The notes beneath the pieces are model-generated. The model was not told the origin of the DNA, ran no database searches, and saw nothing but the letters and a program-made list of their open reading frames with translations. A stretch of 29,680 bases of DNA from assembly GCA_041581135.1 (NCBI GenBank), contig JBFGCM010000043.1, forward strand, positions 1 to 29,680. The letters are read 5' to 3'. Each line of letters starts with the position of its first letter. Within the stretch, counting starts at the first letter, position 1. This document shows, in pieces, positions 9,062 through 16,591 of this stretch. Source of the DNA: JBFGCM01 sp041581135. Lineage in GTDB: Bacteria > Actinomycetota > Acidimicrobiia > Spongiisociales > UBA5794. A program made the translations under genes and the position numbers.

Positions 9062-9067
9062 ATCGTA
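9062..9067 (-). promoter_or_regulatory. mfd: -10 box of mfd, leaderless geometry
   Basis: On the minus strand TACGAT (TAnnnT class) is followed by seven bases and then the GTG of mfd, so transcription would start at or next to the start codon. No good -35 is visible 16-18 bases further upstream. Confidence 0.5.
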
Positions 9068-9176
9068 CCCCCTCCCGCGGGGTCTGGAGCTGGTCGTGAA
9101 GGGCCGCCTGTGCGCCTCGGAGAATTCGGACGAGATCGCGAAAAAATCGCCCAGTAGTCGACACGGGCAGCCCAAC

Positions 9177-9188
9177 GCGTAGATACGC
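9177..9188. repeat. Short inverted repeat in the mfd / haloperoxidase divergent gap
   Basis: GCGTA-GA-TACGC lies in the middle of the 225-base divergent gap (9055-9279). The right arm contains TACGCT (9184-9189), a possible weak plus-strand -10 for the haloperoxidase. The repeat could be a small operator, but five-base arms are common by chance. The rest of the gap shows only an A-rich patch near 9140 and a GAAAGG site before the ATG at 9280. Confidence 0.25.
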
Positions 9189-9279
9189 TTTCTCGAACTC
9201 GAACACCGGGGCCATCGCAGCCAAGGGTTGCACTGAGGAAGACGCGGCGCCCCACTCAACGAAAGGAACACACAACTCG

Positions 9280-10641
9280 ATGGCGCCGCTTCATTCTCGC
9301 CGCCAGTTTCTGACGCGCTCGCTGGCAATCGGTGCCGGCGCAGCCGCCGTCCACGTGGTCCCCGGCGTGGCCATGGCCGGGCCGGGACCGCACCCGTTGA
9401 CGAAGGCGCACGACCCCGGCGTCCTCCGGGCATGGATTCCGGCGGTCTACGACGCCGTTCGCCGCGAGCGCTACACCCCGCCCAATGCCGCCCGTACCTA
9501 CGCCTACTTCGGCGTGGCCGCCTATGAGGCCGTGGTGGGTGGCATGCCCAACTACCGCTCGCTCGGTGGCCAGCTCAACGACTTGCCGCTCCTTCCGGCG
9601 CCATTGCGCAACCGTCGCTACGACTGGCCCACTGCCGCCAACGCGGCGATGGGGCGCATCGCCCCTTCCCTGTTCGCCGGGCGCGTGGCCTCGCTCCAGG
9701 CCTTGGCCGATCTCGAAGTCGCATACGAGGCCGAGCGCGCCGGGGAGGTGGCCGACGCCGCCCTGCTCGAACGCTCGATCGCACACGGTCGCGCCGTCGG
9801 CGATGTCATCGCGGTCTGGATCGCCCGGGACGGTTGGGCCGACATCCAGGGCCTGCCGTACACGCCTCCTGTAGGCGAAGGCTTGTGGCGGAGCACTCCG
9901 CCCAACTTCGGCACGGCCATCGAGCCGTACTGGGAAGGTGTCCGGACCTTTGCTCTCACGCCGGTCACCGCGTGCACGCCTCCGCCCCCGGTGGCGTTCT
10001 CGACCGACCCGGCGTCCGAGTTCTACGCCCAAGCCAAAGCCACTTACGACACCGTCGCCGCCAACGGTCCGGCCGAGCTCGAGATCGCCCTGCGCTGGCG
10101 TGACAATCCCGACGGGACCACGGGCCTGCCGTCCGGCCACTGGGCACTGATCGCCTTGATCCTCGTGCGTGACCTCGGGTACAACTTGGCCCGGGCGGCG
10201 GAGCTGATGGCGCTGCACGGAGTAGCGGTGGCCGACGGCTTCGCCTCGTGCTGGACGGAGAAGTACCGCACCAATCTGCTGCGCCCGGTGACCTACGTCA
10301 TCGACCACATCGATCCGGCGTGGGTCACCCCGGTCAACACGCCGCAGTTCCCCGAATACACATCGGGACACTCGGTCGGCTCCGGAGCCGCGGCCACGGT
10401 GCTGACGGCCCTGGCCGGATCCGTGCGCTTCACCGACGACACCGGAGTGGCCAACGGCTTCGACCCTCGCAGCTACCGGTCGGTCTGGGAGGCGGCCCAC
10501 GAGGCCGCGAATTCGCGGCTCTACGGCGGGATCCACTACCCGATGGGGATCACCGCCGGCGTTGAGCAAGGGGTCTGTGTTGCCAACCACGTCCTCCAGC
10601 GGGTGCAGACCCGCCGTGGGGCGCGCCCCACCTCAGGCTGA
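9280..10641 (+). CDS. Tat-exported vanadium-dependent haloperoxidase-like protein
   Basis: This 453-residue protein starts with a twin-arginine signal (SRRQFLTRS, then a hydrophobic stretch ending about VAMA, residue 33), so it is exported folded. The C-terminal half carries the vanadium haloperoxidase / PAP2 pocket: KYRTNLLRP (Lys328, Arg335), EYTSGHS (Ser362, Gly363, His364) and SRLYGGIHYPMG (Arg413, His419). The family motif ends HxxxD, but here the position is Gly423. His419 is the expected vanadate ligand and is present. Related enzymes oxidise halides with peroxide, or act as acid phosphatases; which applies here cannot be decided. It is a single gene flanked by divergent mfd and a convergent nucleotidyltransferase, so no pathway context is visible. 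A GAAAGGA site lies about twelve bases before the ATG. Confidence 0.85.
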   Translation: MAPLHSRRQFLTRSLAIGAGAAAVHVVPGVAMAGPGPHPLTKAHDPGVLRAWIPAVYDAVRRERYTPPNAARTYAYFGVAAYEAVVGGMPNYRSLGGQLNDLPLLPAPLRNRRYDWPTAANAAMGRIAPSLFAGRVASLQALADLEVAYEAERAGEVADAALLERSIAHGRAVGDVIAVWIARDGWADIQGLPYTPPVGEGLWRSTPPNFGTAIEPYWEGVRTFALTPVTACTPPPPVAFSTDPASEFYAQAKATYDTVAANGPAELEIALRWRDNPDGTTGLPSGHWALIALILVRDLGYNLARAAELMALHGVAVADGFASCWTEKYRTNLLRPVTYVIDHIDPAWVTPVNTPQFPEYTSGHSVGSGAAATVLTALAGSVRFTDDTGVANGFDPRSYRSVWEAAHEAANSRLYGGIHYPMGITAGVEQGVCVANHVLQRVQTRRGARPTSG

Positions 10642-10654
10642 CGCGGAGTTGACA

Positions 10655-10691
10655 GGGCCACGGCGTCGCGCCTTTCCCGGCGCCGTGGCCC
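10655..10691. terminator. Hairpin between convergent genes, likely bidirectional terminator
   Basis: GGGCCACGGCG (10655-10665) and CGCCGTGGCCC (10681-10691) form a perfect 11-bp stem, extendable by about three pairs into the loop. It occupies most of the 72-base gap between two genes that end towards each other. No T-run follows on either side, so termination would be of the tract-less type common in GC-rich actinobacteria. Confidence 0.6.
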
Positions 10692-10713
10692 CGTGGGCCC
10701 TCCTGGGGAGCCG

Positions 10714-11466
10714 TCACTCCGTGGCTCGTACCCACTCCCAGGTGGTTTGCAATTGGTGGAGGCCGCGTTCGAGCGCCCGCTCGACATCGGCGCTGCGACG
10801 CGATCTTGCCGCAGTGATCGCAGCATCCAGGTAGTCGACGGTGGCCGAGCGCACGGCGGCCACCGATGGCAGCTCGGCGGTGTGCCGCAACAGCGCAGTG
10901 CGGTTCATCCGCCAGATCAGCGACGGATCTTCGCCGGCAACGGTGGCCACCCGACCCAGGATCGAGGGAAACATCCATCGGACTCGCTTCAGGAACTCCC
11001 ACAGTTCCTCATCGATCTTCCCTACGACGCCTCCGGCGACCTGGCGGATCCAGCCATCCACGTGCAGCAGGTCGTCACGATCCCGGCTTCGCATCTCGGC
11101 GGCCGTGGACTGCGGCAGCGGGGGCGCCGACCCCGCCAGTACCTCGTAGGTGCCGTCGAGCAACGTCCATGGATCGGGCAGATCGGCGACGTCGAGCATC
11201 AGCAGCTGCAGCGGAGTGCGCCCCGGGGGCTCACCCACTGCCGCCAAGAGGCGGCGCCGCGTGCCGAATGGGTCGACCAGGCCCCCTGGTCGATACACGT
11301 GGACGTCCAGGTCCGACAGCCCGGGGATGAAGTCGTACTCACTGTCCCACTGCTTGTAGGCCGAGCCTTTCAAGATGATCGAGACGGCGTCGGGGTACAT
11401 CGCGTGCAACGCAGCGGCGAGCGCACCTGCGTAGTCGAACAGATCTCGTCTGAGCGTCTCACTCAT
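10714..11466 (-). CDS. Nucleotidyltransferase-fold protein of unknown function
   Basis: This 250-residue protein has a Pol-beta-type nucleotidyltransferase signature: a GS pair (34-35, ILKGSAYKQWD) followed after an insertion by the metal-binding SDLDVHVY (Asp52 and Asp54). A possible third acid is Asp92 in LLMLDVAD. The C-terminal part is helical, ends around LERGLHQLQTTWEWV, and was not recognised. Such proteins transfer nucleotides to small molecules, proteins or RNA; the substrate is unknown. Its ATG overlaps the stop of the epimerase-like gene (ATGA), so the two are coupled and may act on a related sugar or lipid substrate, which is inference. It ends at a strong convergent hairpin. Confidence 0.65.
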   Translation of the reverse strand: MSETLRRDLFDYAGALAAALHAMYPDAVSIILKGSAYKQWDSEYDFIPGLSDLDVHVYRPGGLVDPFGTRRRLLAAVGEPPGRTPLQLLMLDVADLPDPWTLLDGTYEVLAGSAPPLPQSTAAEMRSRDRDDLLHVDGWIRQVAGGVVGKIDEELWEFLKRVRWMFPSILGRVATVAGEDPSLIWRMNRTALLRHTAELPSVAAVRSATVDYLDAAITAARSRRSADVERALERGLHQLQTTWEWVRATE

Positions 11467-12473
11467 CGGGACAACCTGGGGAAGTTCGGCTGGGGCGGCA
11501 CGAAACCGTAGTCGACGAACCACTGGATGGTCTTGGTGAGTGTCGTGTCGAGATCGGTGTACGCCAGGCCCAGCTCCCGGGTCGCCTTCGATCCGTCGAA
11601 ACGGTGGCCATGCAGCAACGTCTGGATCAGCTCTGTGCACACCTCGTCATCTCCCAGACGATCGGCGAGCCATCCAAACGCACGCCCGAGAGGACGCACC
11701 GGCCCCGGGGGCAGGTTCACGTTGAACAGCCGGCGCCCGATGATCGCCTCGATGCGGCGTTTGGCCTCCCGTACCGTGACGGTGGCACCGCTCACGAGGT
11801 ATCGCTCGCCGGCGACGCCGGCGGTCTCGGCCCACAGATGCGCCTGAGTGCAGTCGTCGATGTCGACGATCGACAGGTGGGTGTCGACGCCGATCGGAAG
11901 CCGGTTCCTGATCACCCTCAGCAACAGCTCGGCCGAGCCGCGAGCGCGGCCCGGACCCTGCACCGAGGAAGGATTGACGGCGACCACTTCCACGCCGAGG
12001 CGTGCTCCGGCGGCGAACACTGCATGCTCCGCTTCGTACTTCGACCGGGCGTACTGCGAGAGGAACTCACCGGAGTGCGGGGTAGCCTCGGTGGCCACCG
12101 TCCCGCGATGCTCGCCGATGACCGCGGCCGACGACGTGTACACGACACGGGGGACCCCGTTGCGGGCCGCCGCCTCGATGACGTTCTTGGATCCTTCCAC
12201 GTTGACCCGGAACATCTCGGAGGGATCGTCGACGCACATCGTGTTGACTCCGGCGACATGGAAAACGACCGCGGCATCGCGCATGCCCTGGTCCAGGACG
12301 TCGGGTTCGAAGAGGTCACCGATCACGGGCTCGGCGCCGGCGCCGCGCACGGTTTCGCCTCCGGTGCGGTCCCGGGCGAGCGCCCGAATGAGGCGTGGCC
12401 CGTCGGTGAGCTTCCGCAGGAGTGCCCCGCCGACGAACCCCGTGGCACCAGTGATGAAGGCCGTGTGCCGCAC
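11463..12473 (-). CDS. NAD-dependent epimerase/dehydratase (extended SDR)
   Basis: This 336-residue extended short-chain dehydrogenase/reductase has the nucleotide-binding GATGFVG at 9-15, a VIGDLFEPD loop, YTSSAAV before the active site and the catalytic YxxxK in QYARSKYEAEH. The overall sequence resembles dihydroflavonol-reductase-like and hopanoid-associated sugar epimerase proteins. These act on nucleotide sugars or small ketones in the cytoplasm; the substrate cannot be read. GTG 12473 is chosen because VRHTAFITGATG begins the Rossmann fold directly and pgsA ends only two bases upstream (TAG at 12476-12478). The longer frame to 12602 would overlap pgsA. The pgsA, epimerase, nucleotidyltransferase order suggests one transcript linked to envelope lipid or glycan work. 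Confidence 0.8.
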   Translation of the reverse strand: MRHTAFITGATGFVGGALLRKLTDGPRLIRALARDRTGGETVRGAGAEPVIGDLFEPDVLDQGMRDAAVVFHVAGVNTMCVDDPSEMFRVNVEGSKNVIEAAARNGVPRVVYTSSAAVIGEHRGTVATEATPHSGEFLSQYARSKYEAEHAVFAAGARLGVEVVAVNPSSVQGPGRARGSAELLLRVIRNRLPIGVDTHLSIVDIDDCTQAHLWAETAGVAGERYLVSGATVTVREAKRRIEAIIGRRLFNVNLPPGPVRPLGRAFGWLADRLGDDEVCTELIQTLLHGHRFDGSKATRELGLAYTDLDTTLTKTIQWFVDYGFVPPQPNFPRLSR

Positions 12474-12475
12474 GC

Positions 12476-13033
12476 CTACCGAACGCGCTCCTGAACCGTG
12501 CGGAACACTCGCCCAAAACGAGAGAAGTAGCCCCAGCCCGACAGGATCGTCACACCGATCGCTGCGAGCATGACCCACTCGTCGAGGAAGAGCGGCCCCC
12601 ACGGCTCGCTCAGCCTGATCATCGCCAACCCGATGGCCAGGAACTGCACGCCCGCCTTGATCTTCCCCCAGATGCTCGGCGGGACCCCGGCCTGTTCCAT
12701 CGCGGCGACCCCACGGAGGCCCATCACCGCCAGCTCACGCCCGATGATGACGAAGAGGGCCCACGCCCAGGCCCTTCCCACTTCCACCAGCGCCGCCAGC
12801 GTCCCCAACACGAGGATCTTGTCGGCAACCGAGTCGAGGAATCCTCCGAGCACCGAGGTCTGATCCCAGCGCCTGGCGAGGTAGCCGTCGATGAAATCCG
12901 TCGCCGCCGCCACCAAGAACAAGAGGAAGGCGATGCCGAAGGCGTTCTCGACGGACTCGTGATAGAGGATGAACGCCATGATCACGGGAACCAGGAGGAT
13001 CCGCGAGTACGCAATCCCGTCTGGAACAGTCAT
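12476..13033 (-). CDS. pgsA: CDP-diacylglycerol-glycerol-3-phosphate 3-phosphatidyltransferase
   Basis: This 185-residue multi-pass membrane protein carries the CDP-alcohol phosphotransferase signature DGxxARx8GxxxDxxxD, seen as DGYLARRWD followed by GGFLDSVADK. The size and the N-terminal NxxSR-like element (AYSRILLVPVIM) fit PgsA, which makes phosphatidylglycerophosphate from CDP-diacylglycerol. A related CDP-alcohol transferase, such as cardiolipin or inositol-phosphate synthase, cannot be fully excluded. The ATG at 13033 is preceded by AAGGTGATC, which pairs with the 16S tail at a suitable distance. GTG six bases earlier and ATG 13123 are alternatives. The gap to glpK (13034-13191) holds the promoter. 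Confidence 0.85.
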   Translation of the reverse strand: MTVPDGIAYSRILLVPVIMAFILYHESVENAFGIAFLLFLVAAATDFIDGYLARRWDQTSVLGGFLDSVADKILVLGTLAALVEVGRAWAWALFVIIGRELAVMGLRGVAAMEQAGVPPSIWGKIKAGVQFLAIGLAMIRLSEPWGPLFLDEWVMLAAIGVTILSGWGYFSRFGRVFRTVQERVR

Positions 13034-13056
13034 GATCACCTTGGGTCGACGAGGCG

Positions 13057-13062
13057 ATGGTA
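13057..13062 (-). promoter_or_regulatory. pgsA: Possible -10 box of pgsA
   Basis: TACCAT on the minus strand lies 23 bases before the pgsA ATG, giving a leader of about 16 bases that includes the Shine-Dalgarno. No convincing -35 was found. Nothing else was recognised in the 158-base gap up to the glpK stop apart from short G/C inverted repeats around 13115-13130. Confidence 0.3.
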
Positions 13063-13191
13063 CTGCGGTAGGGGCATTGCCGCGATCGACCGTGGTCGCA
13101 GCGAATCGGTCTCGCCACGGCATGGGGTGACGCCCATCGCGCGGCCCGCCCGGGGGCTACGTGTTGGTGCCGTGCGAGCCGGCCAGCGTGG

Positions 13192-14661
13192 CTAGTCCAC
13201 CCAGCCGAAAGTACGCTCCACGGCCTTCTTCCAGCCTCCGTACGCCGCCGCCCGATCCTCGGCCGACATCGCCGGCGTGAACACCCTGTCTTCGGCCCAC
13301 TGCGCCGCCACCTCTTCGAGGCTGGACCACACCCCCACCGACAGGCCGGCGGCGTAGGCGGCGCCCAAAACCGTGGTCTCGGCGATCACCGGTCGCACCA
13401 CCGGCACGTCGAGAACGTCCGCCTGGAACTGCATGAGCGTGTTGTTGGCCACCATGCCGCCGTCGACCTTGAGCGTGGACAGCTCGACACCGGAATCGGC
13501 CCGCATCGCCTCCAGCACGTCGCGGGTCTGGTATGCAGTCGCCTCCAGCGTGGCGCGAGCGATGTGCGACTTGTCTGCGTACCGGGTGAGGCCGGCGATC
13601 ACCCCCCTGGCGTCGCTGCGCCAGTAGGGGGCGAACAGCCCGGAGAACGCAGGCACGAAGTAGACGCCTCCGTTGTCGGGGGCGGCCAAGGTCTCGACCT
13701 CGGCGGCGTGCGAGATCAGTCCCAGATTGTCACGCAGCCACTGGACGGCGGCCCCGGCGATGGCCACCGACCCCTCCAGCGCGTACTGGGGGGCCTCGTC
13801 TCCGATGCGGTAGGCCACCGTCGTGAGCAGACCCTGGTCCGAAGGCACGATCTCGCCGCCGGTGTGCAGGAGCATGAAGCAACCGGTGCCGTACGTGTTC
13901 TTCGCCTGTCCGGCGGAGAAGCAGGCCTGCCCGAACATGGCCGCCTGCTGGTCGCCGAGGATGCCGGCGATCGGCACACCCTCCAGCACTCCCCTCCCAT
14001 GGCCATAGGCCGCCACCGACGGAACGATCTCGGGGAGCATCGACATCGGCACGCCCATGGCGTCGGCGATCTCCTCGTCCCACGTCAGGCCGTCGAGGTC
14101 CATGAGCAGCGTGCGGCTTGCGTTGGTGACATCGGTGAGGTGCTGACCGGTGAGGTTCCACACCACCCAGGCGTCCATGGTGCCGAAGCGAGCGGTTCCG
14201 GCGTCGGCGGCCGCCCGGATCTCGGGGACGTTGTCCAGCAGCCAGCGGATCTTGGGCCCGGCGAAGTACGTGGCCAGGGGCAGCCCGGTGCGGGCACGGA
14301 ACCGGTCCGCTCCCTCGTCACCGGCCAGCGAGCGGCACAGCTCATCGGTACGGGTGTCCTGCCACACGATGGCGTTGTGCAACGGCTGCCCCGAGTCCGC
14401 ATCCCACACCAGGGTCGTCTCGCGCTGGTTGGTGATGCCGACGGCGGCGAGGTCAGAGGCGGCGATCCCTGCCTCGGCCAGACCCTGGCTGATCACCGCC
14501 GCCGTGTTCGCCCAGATCTCGGTGGCATCGTGCTCCACCCATCCGGGCCTGGGGAAGATCTGCTCGTGCTCCATCTGTGCGATGGACACGAAGGTGCCCG
14601 ATTCGTCCACGACGACGAAACGCGTGCTGGTGGTTCCCTGGTCGATGGCGCCGACGAACAT
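13192..14661 (-). CDS. glpK: Glycerol kinase
   Basis: This 489-residue FGGY-family kinase has the usual GlpK length. Seen motifs: the N-terminal phosphate-binding DQGTTSTRFVV (residues 7-17), QRETTLVWD, a GlpK-type WQDTRTDELC, and the FGGY signature region with GVYFVPAFSGLFAPYW followed by ATLEATAYQTRDVLEAM. It phosphorylates glycerol to glycerol 3-phosphate in the cytoplasm, which also feeds the phospholipid pathway of the pgsA gene downstream. The ATG has a strong GGAAGGAG site five bases upstream. It follows pth by 14 bases, so it may be read from the rplY-pth transcript. No facilitator (glpF) or dehydrogenase (glpD) gene is adjacent. Confidence 0.95.
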   Translation of the reverse strand: MFVGAIDQGTTSTRFVVVDESGTFVSIAQMEHEQIFPRPGWVEHDATEIWANTAAVISQGLAEAGIAASDLAAVGITNQRETTLVWDADSGQPLHNAIVWQDTRTDELCRSLAGDEGADRFRARTGLPLATYFAGPKIRWLLDNVPEIRAAADAGTARFGTMDAWVVWNLTGQHLTDVTNASRTLLMDLDGLTWDEEIADAMGVPMSMLPEIVPSVAAYGHGRGVLEGVPIAGILGDQQAAMFGQACFSAGQAKNTYGTGCFMLLHTGGEIVPSDQGLLTTVAYRIGDEAPQYALEGSVAIAGAAVQWLRDNLGLISHAAEVETLAAPDNGGVYFVPAFSGLFAPYWRSDARGVIAGLTRYADKSHIARATLEATAYQTRDVLEAMRADSGVELSTLKVDGGMVANNTLMQFQADVLDVPVVRPVIAETTVLGAAYAAGLSVGVWSSLEEVAAQWAEDRVFTPAMSAEDRAAAYGGWKKAVERTFGWVD

Positions 14662-14675
14662 GCCGCTCCTTCCCT

Positions 14676-15251
14676 TCAGCCGCCGACATTCAACTCGCCG
14701 GCGCGCTGGCGTGCTGCCTCGCCGCCCCCGCGCACGAACGTCTCGACGATCTCGACGGCGGCGTCGAGCATGCGCTCCACGTCAGGCCGTTCCGCTCGGC
14801 GGAAGCGGCGGAGCACGTAGTCGGCCGGATCCATCGTGCCGGGCGGGCGACCCACCCCCATCTTCAGCCGCCAGAACTCAGTGCTCCCCAGAGACTTGAT
14901 CAGGGACCGGACCCCGTTGTTGCCGCCGTGGGAGCGGCCCAGCTGGACCCGCACCTTGGCAAACGGCAGATCGATGTCGTCGTGGACCACGAGCATCCGG
15001 TCCAGGTCGGTCTTGTAGTAGCGCAGCGGAGGCACGACACCCTGACCGGACTCGTTCATGAACGTGGTCGGCCGCAGCAGCACCGCCCGTTCCCCGTCGA
15101 CGCGTATCTCGGCGGCCAAGGCGCGGTAGCGGCGTTTGACTCGCTTGAAGGCGACACCATGGCGCTCCGCCACAAGCTCCACGGCATCGCCACCGATGTT
15201 GTGGCGGGTCGCCTCGTACTTGGGACCGGGGTTGGCCAGGCCGACGATCAG
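14676..15251 (-). CDS. pth: Peptidyl-tRNA hydrolase, apparent CTG start
   Basis: This is a 191-residue Pth if read from CTG 15251 (E. coli Pth is 194). The family N-terminus is intact in this frame: LIVGLANPGPKYEATRHNIG, holding the catalytic His (residue 17) and Asn (residue 7), then HDDIDLPFAKVR and SHGGNNGVRSL, and a C-terminal VLRRF...R segment. Pth frees tRNA from dropped peptidyl-tRNA. The frame has no ATG, GTG or TTG between the in-frame rplY stop (15270-15272) and the conserved region. The first such codon (GTG 15182) would remove the active-site His and the NPG loop. CTG is therefore the best start, but no Shine-Dalgarno lies at normal distance, so coupling to rplY 18 bases upstream is inferred. 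Confidence 0.88.
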   Translation of the reverse strand: MIVGLANPGPKYEATRHNIGGDAVELVAERHGVAFKRVKRRYRALAAEIRVDGERAVLLRPTTFMNESGQGVVPPLRYYKTDLDRMLVVHDDIDLPFAKVRVQLGRSHGGNNGVRSLIKSLGSTEFWRLKMGVGRPPGTMDPADYVLRRFRRAERPDVERMLDAAVEIVETFVRGGGEAARQRAGELNVGG

Positions 15252-15269
15252 TGCTGGGCCGGGAACGAC

Positions 15270-15950
15270 TCAGCCCTCGTCGCCCTCGTCGCCGCCTTCG
15301 GCAGCCTCGGCGGGTGCCTCGCCCTCTTCGCCCTCGACCGCCTCGAGCTCCTCGCCCTCCAGCTCCTCGACCGGAACCTCTTCTTCTTCCGCGCGGGGTG
15401 CCTGCACACCGAGCAGCGGACGGTCGGGATCGTCGACGTAGGTGACCCCCTCGATGACGGGCAGCTCGGCCAGCTTCAGGGTGTCACCGATGACCATGTG
15501 GCTGATGTCCACCTCGATCGAAGAAGGAATCTGGGTGGGCAGTGCCTCGATGAGCACGGTGTTCTCGATGGTCTCGACGATGGCCCCGTCTTCCCGCACC
15601 CCGAGCGGGACGCCTTGGTAGTCGACGGTGACCTCGGCCTGGATGGCCTCGTCGAGGGACACCTGGATGAAATCGAGGTGCGTGATGTCGCCCCGCACCG
15701 GGTCACGCTGGATCTCACGGGCGACGGTGAGCACCGGCTCGATGCCCGGCAGCTCGATGCTGAGCAGAGCGTTGAGCCCGGCCTCGGTGTGCAGGGCACG
15801 CGACAGCTCCAAGGCATCGACCGAAACCTCAGCCGTGTGGGCGCTCCGGCCGTAGACGACGGCCGGCACCCGACCGGAACGGCGCAAACGGCGTGCCGGC
15901 CGTGACCCGAATACCTCGCGCTTCTCGGCGGCGAGCGTGACCTGATCCAT
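15270..15950 (-). CDS. rplY: 50S ribosomal protein L25, CTC/TL5 form
   Basis: This is a 226-residue long-form bL25. An N-terminal 5S rRNA-binding domain (about 1-95, with SRPARRLRRSGRVPAVVYG) is followed by the TL5/CTC C-terminal beta domain (about 96-185, IPSSIEVDISHMVIGDTL). A strongly acidic tail of about 40 residues rich in Glu (EEEEVPVEELEGEELEAVEG) closes the protein; it is of low complexity. The ATG has a GAGGAG site nine bases upstream. The gene sits directly before pth, as in other actinobacteria, and has its own recognisable promoter. The acidic tail length varies among relatives and is probably disordered. Confidence 0.93.
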   Translation of the reverse strand: MDQVTLAAEKREVFGSRPARRLRRSGRVPAVVYGRSAHTAEVSVDALELSRALHTEAGLNALLSIELPGIEPVLTVAREIQRDPVRGDITHLDFIQVSLDEAIQAEVTVDYQGVPLGVREDGAIVETIENTVLIEALPTQIPSSIEVDISHMVIGDTLKLAELPVIEGVTYVDDPDRPLLGVQAPRAEEEEVPVEELEGEELEAVEGEEGEAPAEAAEGGDEGDEG

Positions 15951-15976
15951 GGCGATACTCCTCGGGGAGTGACTGG

Positions 15977-15999
15977 GAGGGCCGTATTATGCGGCCCTC
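15977..15999. repeat. 8-bp inverted repeat enclosing the rplY -10 box
   Basis: GAGGGCCG (15977-15984) and CGGCCCTC (15992-15999) flank a seven-base A/T-rich core that holds the minus-strand CATAAT. The arms are perfect. A repressor or regulator could bind here and block the promoter, or the first arm could form part of an RNA structure. The arrangement is seen; the role is inference. Confidence 0.5.
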
Positions 16000-16014
16000 G
16001 CCCGCCGAGAGCAA
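15986..16014 (-). promoter_or_regulatory. rplY: rplY-pth promoter, sigma-A type
   Basis: On the minus strand TTGCTC (16014-16009) and CATAAT (15991-15986) are separated by exactly 17 bases. A start near 15979 gives a leader of about 28 bases containing the GAGGAG site of rplY. This is the clearest vegetative promoter of the window together with the one before the beta-helix gene. Confidence 0.65.
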
Positions 16015-16069
16015 AGCGAGTAAACGCTCGACCGGGCTCGTGCGTGTGGCTTGCATGGGAAGGACCCTG

Positions 16070-16591
16070 TTGGCAGACCCTCCTGAGGAGCGAACGGCGC
16101 CCCGCGTGCAGATTCGCGAGACGTTCGACGCGTTCTACCTACGGGAGTTCCCCGCGATCGTGGCATTGGTGGCATCGATGTCGGGTAGCCGCGCCTCTGC
16201 CGAGGACCTCGCCCAGAACGCCATGATCAAGGCGCACCGCCACTGGAGCAAGATCTCGACCTACGACAAGCCCGGCGCGTGGGTGCGGAGAGTCGCGATC
16301 AACGAGGCGACCTCCATGCTGCGCCGCCGTGCCACGGAAGCACGCGCCAAGCTCATCCTCCGCGGCGAGCGAACCGCGCTGCCCCCACCGGAGCCGCACG
16401 ACGAGTCCATCTGGCGCGCGGTAGAACGCCTTCCCAAGAAGCAACGCGCCGCAGTGGCCCTGTACTACCTGGAGGACATGCCGGTACGGGACATCGCCGA
16501 GGTGCTGGAGTGCTCCGAGGCCACAGCCCGCGTGCACCTCCACAAAGGACGCAAGACACTCGCCGCCACTCTCGAGAGGCCAGACCGATGA
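16070..16591 (+). CDS. ECF-family RNA polymerase sigma factor
   Basis: This 173-residue ECF sigma factor contains only regions 2 and 4. Region 2 runs from FDAFYLREFPAIVAL through SAEDLAQNAMIKAHRHW to the PGAWVRRVAINEATSMLRRR promoter-melting segment. Region 4 is VERLPKKQRAAVALYYLEDM followed by the HTH VRDIAEVLECSEATARVHLHKGRKTL. The overall type resembles SigE/SigK-like groups of actinobacteria. TTG 16070 is chosen because GGGAAGGA lies five bases before it; ATG 16055 and ATG 15989 are in frame but lack such a site, and 15989 falls in the rplY promoter palindrome. Its stop overlaps the ATG of the SH3 protein (ATGA), typical of sigma / anti-sigma pairs. Target promoters are unknown. Confidence 0.9.
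   Translation: MADPPEERTAPRVQIRETFDAFYLREFPAIVALVASMSGSRASAEDLAQNAMIKAHRHWSKISTYDKPGAWVRRVAINEATSMLRRRATEARAKLILRGERTALPPPEPHDESIWRAVERLPKKQRAAVALYYLEDMPVRDIAEVLECSEATARVHLHKGRKTLAATLERPDR

Noticed and set aside
16279..16587. N-terminal extension of the SH3 protein
   Set aside because: It overlaps the sigma factor in another frame and has Arg/Pro-rich shadow composition; ATG 16588 gives the normal overlap.
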